From NCBI GenBank assembly GCA_023376005.1, contig CM042156.1, positions 42,600,605 to 42,664,604 on the forward strand: a DNA stretch of 64,000 nt, read 5' to 3'. Shown here piece after piece: positions 31,752-42,775 of this stretch. This stretch comes from Doryteuthis pealeii (Eukaryota > Mollusca > Cephalopoda > Myopsida > Loliginidae). The notes under the pieces were generated by a model. That model saw only the letters and a list, made by a program, of their open reading frames with translations, was not told the DNA's origin and did no database searches. How positions within the stretch are numbered: the stretch's first letter is position 1; every line of letters begins with the position of its first letter. A program made the position numbers and the translations under genes.

Positions 31752-32763
31752 CTAGCAAAAATGATCTCTCCAGGTACAAGTGTTAAAGTTTTAATGTAAT
31801 AAAATATATTAGATTAGAAAGATAAACAAAACTAAATAAAAATGCATATAAAAAGATTACTTGATTTTATTTCAATTGATTTCAATATAAATTACTCATT
31901 ATTATATTAAACTTATTTGAAACTAAGTGGGGAGTATATAATTGAAAAATAGAACAGCTTGAATGTTAGCTCTTAGCATCACTCTTGTTAAATCTTAATT
32001 TAATAATTTAACTAAATTAGACCGTTGATTTTCCCAACCCTATTGCCCTTATGGCAAGCCCCAACCCCTTTTTATCATATGGGTGCTAGAAGGCGGTGGC
32101 TGCGGGTCTACATGTCCTGGGAATGACGTTAAACTCTATCTGATGGTGAGGTTCCAGTTTTGGAGGTTTGGGGAATGTGGAGCACCCCTTCATCACCATT
32201 GCTCACTGGTCCACTCTGACCCGGAGTGGTAATACCTGTTAGGGTTCCATCTATGGGTTAAATAGAAAAACATGAGTTTATAAACAAAATTTGATTATCC
32301 ATTAGAATTAATTTATTTCAAAACTTTGTCGGCATTAAAGGACCCACTGAGGTTGATATGCCGTAAAACAAACCTAAATTAGACTGTAAAGAATAAAATT
32401 AGTTATTTCATTTTGTTAATGGATTTCTTTTAAGATTTATTGATGGAATTTTGCTTGTATTTATTAAAATACAACCAAACAATTAGAAGTCAATAAAACC
32501 AAGCAAATAAAAAATCAGGTTTTTAAGATCAATATGCAAATTAGCCTTATCATTCATGGTGTAAACCACTACTTAATTTTATAAATGAATACACTTGCAT
32601 GTTATTAGTATGTAGATAAGACCAAGTATTAATAATATAAAACAATTTTATTGATAATTCAGATTTAAACAAAAATAAAATCATGTAGAATGTGATGTAA
32701 ATAACTAAGGGAATTTTAATGTAGTTTCGGTTACAGACAGATATAATCTCCATTAAAATAAGA
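31752..32763 (-). mobile_element. Non-autonomous Helitron, family 1, split by a B SINE
   Basis: CTAG at 31752 (A before it) and AAGA at 32760-32763 (T after it) are the two termini. The hairpin is decayed (ATCTCTCCAGGTACAAG). Removing the nested SINE and one TSD leaves about 650 bp, as in the other copies. Older than the SINE. Confidence 0.75.
32023..32373 (+). mobile_element. SINE family B, longest copy, nested in a Helitron
   Basis: Direct repeats CTAAATTAGAC (32012-32022 and 32374-32384) flank it. Begins near CCCAACCCTATTGCCCTTAT, with AGAAGGCGGTGGCTGCGGGT and CCTGGGAATGACGTTAAACT, tail GAGGTTGATATGCCGTAAAA. No clear A/B box, so it may be a non-autonomous LINE derivative instead of a tRNA SINE. 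Confidence 0.85.
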
Positions 32764-32984
32764 TCTTATTTATTTTTGTACAGTTCTCATTATGCTAACC
32801 TTTGTCTTAATTTTTGAGATGAGGCTTGATAATTTGTATTCTAAATGACGATCTGTAGGTTGCAGGTTCAATCCTGCCTACAGGCAAAAATAACAGTATT
32901 TAACATAGCTTAACACCTGTACCTAGTCATGGTTAACTGAATGAGAACAATCTACCTTAATGGATTAAATAAAGGGTTTGGTTT

Positions 32985-33105
32985 GAAGTCCTGTGAAGGC
33001 TCATGATTAGGACATGAAAGCTCTCGAGTTTGACAAGAAGGCCGAAGGGCACATTAGCCGAGATGTTGTGTATATAACAATAAAAATGAAGGCAACAGTC
33101 TGAAA
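32985..33105 (+). mobile_element. Decayed hammerhead-element relative
   Basis: GAGTTTGACAAGAAGGCCGA, ATTAGCCGAGATGTTGTG, ATAACAATAAAAATG and AACAGTCTGAAAAA parallel 14640-14710. TTGACAAGA, GGC/GCC and CGAGA look like a mutated hammerhead-like core. Low certainty. Confidence 0.35.
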
Positions 33106-33242
33106 AAATCTAAATAATACAAATGCTAACCTTTTTTTTAAAGATTCTTGATTTAAACAAGACTAGATATTGAGCATTGTACACAAGATCCTCTTTATTT
33201 GTTTTCCAGGGTAAGGTTGTATATTGGAATTTATTTATTTTA

Positions 33243-33244
<2 letters not shown>

Positions 33245-33280
<36 letters not shown>
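33245..33280. repeat. Poly-T tract
   Basis: About 36 T in a row. Confidence 0.95.
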
Positions 33281-33607
33281 CATGCTCTTATTGATCCAAA
33301 TTAGTTTTGGTTTTTTGCCATTATCTCCTTCAATCTAACAATGGATTATTTGCAAGGCTAAGAATTCTCAAAGTGCTTCACAATTGATTTGTAATGGTTC
33401 AACTTTACTGATTTAGAGACTCTTTCTGTTTGTATCTTAGACTGCTAACTTTTGCTTTCATCAAAGAAATGATCTGGGGGGAAGATTTTTCGAAAATGCT
33501 GGCTTTTTTTTTTCACAACCATACATTATATAGGAGGAGGAGGAGGAAGGGGAGGAAAGAAGAGCTCTCAAAGTAGGTTTGGCTAACAAGACGACAGCCT
33601 CTTTGGT

Positions 33608-34136
33608 TTTGAATTCAGTTTTACCTTCTACTAGACTGGTTGCCATACCAATATTAAAGAGACCACTCTGATCTATCTACCTGTAGCTGGAGTGAGAATA
33701 GTTGGATTCTGAAGAATAATTAAAGTTCAAATTACCGTCGAACTGGGAAGACAAGGCAACAAACGGTTGTAACTCAAATACAAACCGAATGCTACAAAGT
33801 CCACTGCAAAATGACAAAGTACATATAAGACTCCACATGTCATTCAAATCAAGCAGTCAAACAGAACTCAAGAATGGAATGACCCAAATACCCAGATTCA
33901 TGGATGGATCATTCTTGATTCCTATTTATACCAGCTGTCTTGGACACTGCTTGAGTTGTACTTAGTTAGTCTACTGTTGGTTTTAATAACAGCAGATAAC
34001 TGACTTCAATAGATTCGTACATTTACCAAGAGTATTAGTGCTATGTGAAAATACTAAGTCATGTCCAGGATTTGAACTTGTCTTGCTTTGTCCGTTTTTT
34101 TTTTTTTACTATAACTATTACATCATGCACCTCCAA
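33608..34136 (-). mobile_element. SINE family A, split by a 302-bp insert
   Basis: A blocks TTTTGAATTCAGTTTTACC, AGACTGGTTGCCATACCAAT and GAGAATAGTTGGATTC stop at 33709 and resume at 34012 (GATTCGTACATTTACCAAGA) up to the head complement ACATCATGCACCTCC. Confidence 0.8.
33710..34011. mobile_element. Insert with 5-bp TSD, possible solo LTR
   Basis: GATTC repeats at 33705-33709 and 34012-34016. Starts TGAAGAATAATT and ends CTTCAATA; TGAAG/CTTCA are complementary but three bases follow the CA. CTATTTATACC near 33921-33934 is TATA-like. LTR identity is inference. Confidence 0.5.
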
Positions 34137-34189
34137 CCTAGGTATTTTGGTATTTTATGTGCAGAAATGCCTTCATCTAAAAACCCTGT

Positions 34190-34450
34190 TTCCTGGGTAT
34201 GATGTTAAACTGCATCTAGTGGTGTGGTTCCAGTTTTGGAGCTCTGGGGAGTTTGAAGTAACCCTTCATTGCCATTACTCCCAGTTCCACTCTGAGCTGG
34301 AGTAGTTGTATCTGTTAGGGTCTCATCTGTGGGTCAAATAGATAAAAAACTGAGTTTTACAAAGATTTTAATAACCAAAAACATTGAATAAAACAAACGT
34401 CTTTGGCATAAAATAACCCTTAAGGTTGACATGCTGTAAAATCTAAACAA
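34190..34450 (+). mobile_element. SINE family B, diverged
   Basis: CTGGGTATGATGTTAAACTG, GGTGTGGTTCCAGTTTTGGA, CCACTCTGAGCTGGAGTAG, tail GGCATAAAATAACCCTTAAG and GTTGACATGCTG. Confidence 0.7.
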
Positions 34451-34883
34451 TAACCAAAAGCCTCATCAGACTATATAAATCTTCCTGCAAAAGTTTCTCA
34501 TCCTAAGTCATTTATTCTGAAACTTATTTGTGGATTATTTTTTGATTTATGCAAATTAAAAGTGATTATTTTAATTGTTCTTATTGTGAGATGCAGATTT
34601 AATTAGTTCTTGGAAAAAAAATTTTTTTATTGGCACCAATTTGCTGCTAATTCTGAAAAAACTAGAAAACCACTTAATTATTCATAAAATTCTTTTAGGA
34701 TAATTGCTTCTCAGTATTTGATTTCAAGATTATTTCAGTTTTAGAATTACTCTTATAGCATACTAGCATTTATCTAAGAAATCAGAATGCCTTTTATTAT
34801 CAATTTTTTATGCTCTTTTTCTATGCTTTCTCTTGTATCAAGTTATTCTCTAGTGAAATATGAGATAATAATATTAGCCTTCC

Positions 34884-35118
34884 AGTTTAGCTCAGTTAGT
34901 AGAGCATCTGCCTTGGAACCACAAGGTTCCAGGTTCAGTACCAGCCCTTGCCAACTCGGCACATGAGTAGCACAGATCTGTGCAGTAAAGTGGGGATTTA
35001 ATGATAGGTGTGGCACTTCATCTCAGATGCAAAAACAATCTCTCTGGACTAGTGCTAGTGAAAAGGGGATAGACTACCTCACTGTCCAGCTGATACTAAC
35101 ACTAGGCCATTCTTCTGA
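34884..35118 (+). mobile_element. SINE family C, full-length reference copy
   Basis: Head AGTTTAGCTCAGTTAGTAGA (A box), GGTTCCAGGTTCAGTACC (B box), then CATGAGTAGCACAGATCTG, GTGGCACTTCATCTCAGATG, GGGGATAGACTACC, ACTAGGCCATTC. Confidence 0.9.
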
Positions 35119-35236
35119 TATTTCTATAGCCTTGTTTCAGAAGTTAGAGCCTGTTATTAAATATTGGCTCGCTAATGTTTCCTAGTTTTTAATATATTAT
35201 TTAAGTGATATCTATTTTGTCTGAAAATTTCTGTTA

Positions 35237-35428
35237 TTGTATAAATTTGTATACCTAGGTAGCAATATCTCCTCTACAGAATGCAATATCAATATACACA
35301 TAGAAAAGGCATGGACTACTATTGACAGATTATCGATTATGTGGAAATCTGATCTCTCTGATAAGATAAAACCAGAATTCTTCCAAGTTGTAGCCTCATC
35401 AGTACTACTGTATGGTTGCACCACTTAT
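35237..35428 (+). pseudogene. RTE-like LINE polyprotein fragment
   Basis: The first ~64 codons read KFVYLGSNISS...KAWTTIDRLSIMWKSDL SDKIKPEFFQVVASSVLLYGC. The YLGS...STE, AW..IDRLS..WKSDL and LLYGC(T)TW-type words are typical of the C-terminal part of RTE/related reverse-transcriptase ORFs in animals. After LLYGCTT the frame runs into a T run and unrelated sequence (to 35659), so the 142-codon frame is a chance fusion. Both ends are truncated, with no catalytic YxDD motif. Clade assignment is from memory of the family pattern. Confidence 0.7.
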
Positions 35429-35737
35429 TTTTTTTTTATAAATGAACTTAACTGGGCATTTGTAGATCATCATGTCATGCCAGCAGCATGGATGTCCATA
35501 ACAACCTCTCGCCAACTGTCCCTATCACTCATTGTCCTTGATAGGTCCTCCATGCAGCACCCAGTATTTACACAGAGCTGGTCTATATTGGTCTTTGCTG
35601 GACGACCTGCATTAGTATGTCCATGTGCTGGTTTCTGTAGGAGAACATCACTTATGAGCTCATGAGGATGTCACTTGTGTAAACATCTCCAAATATGAAT
35701 ATTTGGATCTAAAATATAAGCCAAACAGCTTGAATAT

Positions 35738-35900
35738 ATATTTACCAAACCCCTCCGCACGAGCAGGATGCGACACAAGGTCAATTTCTTTAACAAGTTT
35801 GAATTCAGTTTTCCTTCTAGACAGTTACCTAGCCAAGGTTAAATAGCCCAGCCTGCCCTACTTTTTACCCATAGCTGGAGGGAGAGTAATTGGATGCAAC
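35738..35900 (-). mobile_element. SINE family A, 3' half
   Basis: CACGAGCAGGATGCGACACA, AGTTTGAATTCAGTTTTCC, ATAGCTGGAGGGAGAGTAAT. Confidence 0.8.
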
Positions 35901-36258
35901 CAGCTTGTATAGATACTTTATTGAAATCTGAAAATAGAATCCAATGAGATATGCAGCTGCTTAAAAAAAATGATTATTTTCTGTAGATATCTTCAAGATT
36001 TATTGTGATACTTGTATTGATTTAAATCTGCTTAAATCTTATGTATTGCTGCTTGTTTCACGTTATCAGTCAGTATAAGACATATATTAATTAAATTCTG
36101 CCATTTTGTTTCATTTGTTCTTTTTTTCATGTTTGGCTTTCTATATTTCTCTTTAGGTATCTTAACATCACTGTTATCAATATGAATATTTGCGCCTATA
36201 CTCCTATGGAATCTGTAGGATTGCTAATTAAATAAAAAAAGAAAGAAAAGAAAAAAAA

Positions 36259-36430
36259 GGGCCTTGAATAAGATAACCTTGGAGATGTTTTATAATAGTT
36301 TGCAGTTAAGATGCTTCAATGGCTGAAAAGTAAAGTTCAATGGACATATAATCATTTAATAATAATAATAGCAATAATAATAACTGCAAACTGTTATAAA
36401 ACATTTCCAAGGTTATCTTATCCAAGGCCC
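36259..36430. mobile_element. Inverted-repeat MITE with ~50-bp TIRs
   Basis: GGGCCTTGAATAAGATAACC...TTTGCAGTTA and its complement ending CCAAGGCCC enclose a ~75-bp centre with AAT repeats. No clear target duplication. Family not recognised. Confidence 0.65.
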
Positions 36431-36440
36431 TTTATATATA

Positions 36441-37065
36441 CTAGCAAATATATGCACCCTCCGGGTGCAAGTATTTAAGTTTTAATGTAATAAATATCGT
36501 ATTAAATTAGAAACGCTAATGAAACTAAATAAGAATACAGATAAAAAGATTTGAAACAGAGGAGGTATAATCGAAAAAATAGAACAACTGAAATTTACTC
36601 TTCCATCACTCTCGTCTTTCATTGTTATTTTTTCTAATTTAAGTATTTAGTTAAAAGAGGAAGTAAAGAATAAAATGACACTTATCTTTTCTTGTTAATG
36701 GATTTCATTTAAGATTAATTGAAGAGATTTTTGCTTATATTCATTAAAATAAAATCAAACAGTTAGAAACCAATAATACTAAGCATATATTTATTAAAAT
36801 TACATTTCTAATATCAATATGCAAATTAGCCTTCCCGTTCACACTGTAAACCGCTATTTTGTTGTATATATAAATACAATTGCATGTTATTATTATGTAG
36901 ATATGGTTAACAGTATAAATAATGTAAAACAATTTTATCAATAATTGAGGTTAAAATAAGGATAAATTCATGGTGAATGTGACGTCAATTACTAAGGGAA
37001 TTGTGATTTGAGTAGTGATTTAGTTTCGGTTACAGACAGAAAAACACACAATCTCCATTATAATA

Positions 37066-37068
<3 letters not shown>
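36441..37068 (-). mobile_element. Non-autonomous Helitron, family 1, well preserved
   Basis: CTAG at 36441-36444 with intact hairpin GCACCCTCCGGGTGC and AAGA at 37065-37068; flanks A and T. Length 628 bp. The right flank is TA microsatellite. Confidence 0.85.

Positions 37069-37112
<44 letters not shown>
37069..37112. repeat. (TA)n microsatellite
   Basis: Directly abuts the Helitron TC terminus. Confidence 0.95.
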
Positions 37113-37113
<1 letters not shown>

Positions 37114-37664
37114 CATGTTAAGAGATTGAATAGATGGAAATGAGTTTTACATATATAGACACACAGTGGCAGAACAAAGAGGGGGTTCAGGGAGGGGCAG
37201 CTTCCCTGGGTCACAAAATCATCCTAACCCAAAAACGTTTGCATTGCTAGTACATTAAAATATATTACCTAACTTTTGCCACTATACTCCTGAACTATAA
37301 AGGTTTGAAAAATTTGTATCTGTGTTTATTGATCACTGGATGGGGGCACCAGGCCAAGCTCCCACCCCTGATCACAATGTTGGCATGCCACTGCACACAT
37401 ATCATATGTATGTAACCCTAACCCAGCAAAATCTGGATCATGTTCGGACTTTTTTAAAATTTTTTATTAGGGCAATGTACTTAAAATGTCCTTAGTGAAT
37501 AAGGTAATTTCCAGTCCGATTTTCAACTAAATGGTAATTTCATGGAATCATGCCGAATGATTTTTTAATCGTCCAAATTCTTGATATAATAGAGATAATT
37601 ATGAAATGTTAATTAAAATACTTCAACAATATCATCATGGGTTATTGTCATAACGGGGGCGGGG

Positions 37665-38285
37665 GGGGAAGAGTCTCCGTGACTTAGTGGATAACTTGTT
37701 GGAGTGCAGCATTGTAGTAAGCGAGTTTGAACTCCAGACATGTTGACCTTCAAACTAATACTCTTGGGAAAGATATAAACTCTCTAGCTATGGATTAAAT
37801 AGTACTGTAGGCGTTATTTTCTATTTGCTTGGGGAGTTGTCTGCCCGTTTAGTTTCGCTGGTTCCCGATAGGGGCCTTGGATATTTAAGCGGCTGATTTG
37901 AACGTCTCTTTCGCTTTTCCTGCTGCTCGACCTACGAGACACTATGGGTTAGACTCTGGTCTACCCCCCTCTTGTTGGGGCTTTGGCCCCCCTTACATAA
38001 ATGTAAATGATTCATACAGCATGGACTATTCCTAGTCTCATGTCTGTTGCTTTTATGTTTATCCTTTTACATGTAACTTTGTATTACTTATGTATGTTCA
38101 TGTACACCTCTATGTATTATATACCCTGTTTATTCTGTGCTGTATATAAAATGTTTTGTCTATCAACCTTTGTCGGAGTTTTATCTTCAAGTATTATCAC
38201 TTTGAATCTTACAGTACCACTACTGTTCTTCTACAAGAATGGTTTTGGCATTAGCCCATGAAGGTTGATATGCCATTAAACAAAG
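37665..38285 (+). mobile_element. SINE family D, split by a solo LTR
   Basis: Head GTGACTTAGTGGATAACTTG, GAGTTTGAACTCCAGAC, body to TTAAATAGTAC at 37805, resumes at 38214 (GTACCACTACTGTTCTTCTA) to the tail GAAGGTTGATATGCCATTAA. Confidence 0.85.
37806..38213 (+). mobile_element. Solo LTR (TG...CA) with 4-bp TSD
   Basis: 408 bp starting TGTAGGCGTTATT and ending GAATCTTACA, with matching TGTA/TACA ends. GTAC is duplicated (37802-37805 and 38214-38217), while other D copies have one GTAC here. A TATA-like GGATATTTAAG lies near 37878. LTR-retrotransposon solo LTR formed by recombination between two LTRs. A 4-bp duplication fits several Gypsy-type lineages; clade not decided. The 84-codon frame at 38007 lies within it and is not a gene. 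Confidence 0.8.
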
Positions 38286-38781
38286 ATACTGAAATTGTAA
38301 CATGTTCACAGGGTGTTTTTGTGTATACGCGTGCGTGCGTGCGTGTGACTGTATTCAAATTAAATTCTCATCTTAAATGTCCAACACAATAGAAACCTTA
38401 GTATTAGTTTCTAATTTTGTATTTCAAAACTGTTAGATCATTTTCAGGTTGTGTTAAAAGATTTATTGTGATACTTGTATTGATTTAAAGCTGCTTAAAT
38501 CTTGTGTATTGCTGCTTGTTTCACATTGTATTGACAAAAATCTTGCACTTTTCACCTTTTTTAAATAGTTATTTCCTTCAGTATTTCCCTGTAATGTCAA
38601 TGTTACTTCCTGCTTGCTGTTTTATAAGTGCTGTATCTTAGAAATTAATTATTTTTTTTTTTTAGAGAAATTCATTATACCATTATTTTTATTTTTTTTT
38701 TTTTTAATCAATGTAATCTGTTTGATAACAGAACTAGTTACTACCAAATAGATTATTGCTTTAGTTAGTTTTATTAATCTT

Positions 38782-38884
38782 GTTTTTCAGTTGGTAGAGC
38801 ATTCACCTAGGATTTGCAAGGTTCTAGGTTTAATACTGGTTCTTGGCAAAGTCAGCGCACAAATAGCACAGCTTGGGTAATCTT
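38782..38884 (+). mobile_element. SINE family C, head part
   Basis: TTTCAGTTGGTAGAGCATTC, AAGGTTCTAGGTTTAATACT, CAAATAGCACAGCTTGGG, then it runs into the minisatellite. Confidence 0.75.
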
Positions 38885-40825
38885 TTGACAGACAGACAGA
38901 CAAATAGACAGTTTGATAGATAGATAGATATAGATAAACAAACTGATAGATAGATATAAAAACAGATGTGAACATAAGGAGATAGATAAATAGATATATG
39001 GGTAGATAGAGACAGATAGATAGATGTGAACATAAGGAGATAGATAGATATAAGATAGATGTGAACATAAGGAGATAGATAGATATAAAGACAGATAGAT
39101 GTGAACATAAGGAGATAGATAGATATAGATAGATAGATGAACATAAGGAGATAGATAGATGTGAACATAAGGAGATAGATAGATGTGAACATAAGGAGAT
39201 AGATAGATGTGATAGATAGATGTGAACATAAGGAGATAGATAGATAGACATAAGGAGATAGATCATAAGGAGATAGATAGATGAACATAAGGAGATAGAT
39301 AGATACATAAGGAGATAGATAATAGATATATGGTAGATATATAAAGACAGATAGATGTGAACATAAGAAGATAGATAATAGATATATGGGTAGATAGATG
39401 ACAGATAGATGTGAACATAAGGAGATAGATAAATAGATATGGGATAGATATAAAGACAGATAGATGTGAACATAAGGAGATAGATAGATACAGATAGATG
39501 TGAACATAAGGAGATAAAATAGATATATGGGTAGATAGATATAAAGACAGATAGATGTGAACATAAGGAGATAAATAGATATATGGGTAGATAGATATAA
39601 AGACAGATAGATGTGAACATAAGGAGATAGATAATATACATGGGTAGATAGATATAAAGACAGATAGATAGATGTGAAATAAGGAGATAGATAAATAGAC
39701 AATAGAAGAGATAGATAGATGTGAACATAGGAGATAGATAAATAGATATATATATATATGGGTAGATAAATAGATATATGGGTAGATAGATATAAGACAG
39801 ATAGATAGATGTGAAATAAGGAGATAGATAAATAGAATATGGGTAGATAAATAGATATATGGTAGATAGATATAAGACAGACAGATAGATGTGAACATAA
39901 GGAGATAGATAGATAGTAGATAGATGTGAATAAGGAGATAGATAGATGTGAACATAAGGAGATAGATAGATGTGAACATAAGGAGATAGATAGATGAGAT
40001 AGATAGATATATAGATAGATATAAAGACAGATAGATGTGAACATAAGGAGATAGATAAATAGATATATGGATATATGGGTAGATATAAAGACAGATAGAT
40101 GTGAACATAAGGAATAGATAAATAGATATGGGTAGATAGATATAAAGACAGATAGATGTGAACATAAGGAGATAGATAAAGATATATGGGTAGATAGATT
40201 AAAGACAGATAGATAGATGTGAACATAAGGAGATAGATAAATAGATATATGGGTAGATAGATATAAAGACAGATAGATAGATGTGAACATAAGGAGATAG
40301 ATAAATAGATATATGGGTAGATAGATATAAAGACAGATAGATAGATGTGAACATAAGGAGATAGATAAATAGATATATGGGTAGATAGATATAAAGACAG
40401 ATAGATAGATGTAACATAAGGAGATAGATAGAACATAAGGAGATAGATAGATGTGAACATAAGAGATAGATAGATGGAACATAAGAGATAGATAGATGTG
40501 AACATAAGGAGATAGATAGATGTGAACATAAGGAGATAGATAAATAGATATATGGGTAGATAGATATAAAGACAGATAGATGTGAACATAAGGAGATAGA
40601 TAAATAGATATATGGTAGATAGATATAAAGACAGATAGATGTGAACATAAGGAGATAGATAAATAGATATATGGGTAGATAGATATAAAGACAGATAGAT
40701 GTGAACATAAGGAGATAGATAAATAGATATATGGGTAGATAGATATAAAGACAGATAGACAGATAAAACATATAGGTAGATAGATAGACACAGACAAACA
40801 AATAGATAGGTAGATATGTAGATAG
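38885..40825. repeat. 60-bp minisatellite, ~1.94 kb
   Basis: The unit in the right part is exactly 60 bp (for example lines at 40621 and 40681 are identical): AGATAGATATAAAGACAGAT, then AGATGTGAACATAAGGAGAT, then AGATAAATAGATATATGGGT. The left part holds many shortened units. It grew out of (GATA)n within a SINE. Because 60 is divisible by 3 and the unit has no minus-strand stop in any frame, long open frames appear (702, 655, 300 and 223 codons, Ser/Tyr/Ile/Leu-rich). They are not evidence of a gene. Confidence 0.95.
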
Positions 40826-40966
40826 ATGTGCGGTAAAGCTGATGGTAGGTGTCATGCTCCACCTCAGCAAAAACTATCTCCCTGGTATAGCGCAAGCAAC
40901 AAGGGATAGACTCCCTCGGTTTTTGGCTGATACCAACAATAGGCTACTCTGCAGACTTTACTATGT
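40826..40966 (+). mobile_element. SINE family C, 3' part after the minisatellite
   Basis: GTGCGGTAAAGCTGATGGTA, CTCCACCTCAGC, ACAAGGGATAGACTCCCTCG, GGCTACTCTGCAGACTTTAC. Confidence 0.85.
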
Positions 40967-40984
40967 AGGTATTTACCTAAACCA

Positions 40985-41112
40985 TTCACCACTGATAGTG
41001 TGACACAAGGTTGCAAGTATGGGGCATCCTGCAAGGATCAGACTTGCTATTCAGTAGTAATAGACCTGCAAGTCTAGCTTGCTAGCCATTAAACCATGAT
41101 TGGGATGTCTTT
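40985..41112 (-). mobile_element. SINE family E
   Basis: GGGGCATCCTGCAAGGATCA, CTATTCAGTAGTAATAGACC, CTAGCTTGCTAGCCATTAAA on the plus strand are complements of the E head and body. Confidence 0.65.
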
Positions 41113-41630
41113 GTTAATCATGTATGTAAATTTCAAACCTTAGTAGGCTTTGTAAAAAAAGTTATTTGTATTTTATATCAATGTGCTTCTAGGAATTTTC
41201 CTATCAAAAAGGAAAGTTCTGTTATAAAATTCCAATTCTATTGATAAGTGTAAATTGTTGTAGATATTGAAAATAGAAAAGCTTTGAAAATCTGGGTTTT
41301 AGGGGAAGTACTTGGAAGCAGAATAGCAAGATAAGTTGTAATCTTGAGATTACTTTTGGTACAGAAACAAAACGTGTGCTAAAAGAAATAATTATGGACT
41401 CTCTTCCCCATGCACTTACTTAGTTTTTTTTTGTTTTTATTTTTTCTTCTTCTTATATTTTACAATTCACAAACACCCCTAGTTTACATTAGATATAGGT
41501 GCTTTTTTCCCCAAAAGGGGGCTGTGGTTCATAAGTTGATTTTTATTATATTCATGCATGTTAATGCAGGGGAAGAGATAAAGAAAAGAAAGGACTGTCC
41601 TGATTAGGTTGGATGGATAGTTGGATTTTA

Positions 41631-41680
41631 CAGCATGTCAACCCTTGTTGGGTTATTTTATGCCAAAGAGGTTTTGTTCT
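41631..41680 (-). mobile_element. LINE/SINE 3' tail fragment
   Basis: CAGCATGTCAACCCTTGTTG and GGTTATTTTATGCCAAAGAG are the complement of the shared tail. Confidence 0.6.
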
Positions 41681-41737
41681 ATTCATTCTTGTTAGGTGTT
41701 CACATTTTTTTTAAACTCATTTTTTGAACTGTTTAAC

Positions 41738-41880
41738 CCATAGATGGGACCTTACTATCGCTCTGGATCAGTGTGGACCTGGGAGTAATGGCAATGAAGA
41801 GGCATTCCACACTCCCGTAGCTCCAGGTTTGGAACCTCACCACTAAATGCAGTTTAATGTCATACCCTGAACACTCCTGA
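41738..41880 (-). mobile_element. SINE family B fragment
   Basis: TAACCCATAGATGGGACC, GTGGACCTGGGAGTAATGGC, AGGTTTGGAACCTCACCA, GCAGTTTAATGTCATACCC. Confidence 0.7.
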
Positions 41881-42775
41881 TTTGGACAATGCTGTATCAT
41901 TCACTATTTGTGATCTAGTAATAAAGAAATGAATGACAAGGGTTAACAGACAAGGACAGGTATATTTATAAATCTATAGAAAATCAATTCATATACTTGG
42001 AAAATCTGTTCATGAAAGAGTTTTGTTTGGTTAGTGGTTAAAGTTGCACAGTAGTAGAAGGGAAGTGTGATGCCCAGAGAATCAGCTTCATGTTACTGTG
42101 GTAGGAAGTTCAGCTTTAGAACATGGCTTACAGCAGTTTCTTTAGTGACATTTATTGAGTGTTTGAGCGTTTTTATTGGTAGCATGAGTAGAGTGTACAA
42201 GCATTTTTCTTGTGCTGGTTGATGATAGCCATAATTTAGGAGCCAATATGTGGCACATTGTGGTGTGGATATGACACTGCATAGGATATGATCATGTAAA
42301 AGGATCTCTTGTGCTGCATGTGTTTACATAGTTAAAGGACTATAAGTCAGGTTGCGCAAGTCGGCATGGGGAGCTGTAACAGAATAAAAGGGTTCTTTAT
42401 GCTGCATTTGCTGCAGTTGGTAAGATTCCTAGGAGTTGCTGTGTTGCATATTTATGTGGTCAGAACTATTGTGTATTTATTCTATCTGTGAATAAACCAC
42501 AAATTTTTAACCGGCCTTGTGTGCTACCTAGCTTATCACTCTGGCTGCTGAGAGTAAAAAAAAGAGTTAGAATATTCTGGTGTATTCCTTCTGAAGCACT
42601 GTTTATGGTGTCTTTTAATGGGTCAAAAGAGGTCACGCAACCGGCCCCCAAGATTGCATCTGTTGCGTAAGCAGTCTGCTGGTGTTCAGTGGGGTCACGT
42701 ACCATCCCTGTTTTTTAACCTTGATGAGTCATATGAATTCGATTTAACTTAGTGTGTGTTGGTGGGTCCCTGTGG
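41881..42775. other. No recognised feature
   Basis: Less AT-biased than average. Overlapping frames at 42466-42705 (minus) and 42488-42670 (plus) show no domain. Confidence 0.5.

Noticed and set aside
34884..34960. tRNA gene (TTTAGCTCAGTTAGTAGA...GGTTC)
   Set aside because: The same head is present in nine copies followed by a common non-tRNA body, and it does not close an acceptor stem. It is a SINE.
35429..35665. Second half of the 142-codon plus-strand frame as part of a protein
   Set aside because: Begins after a T run where the RTE-like similarity stops abruptly; the continuation has no recognisable pattern and is probably another repeat read in a wrong frame.
38787..40895. 702-codon open frame on the minus strand (and 655, 300, 223 in other frames)
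   Set aside because: It is the translation of a 60-bp tandem repeat free of stops in all three frames, embedded in a SINE, with no domain and no unique N- or C-terminal coding sequence.
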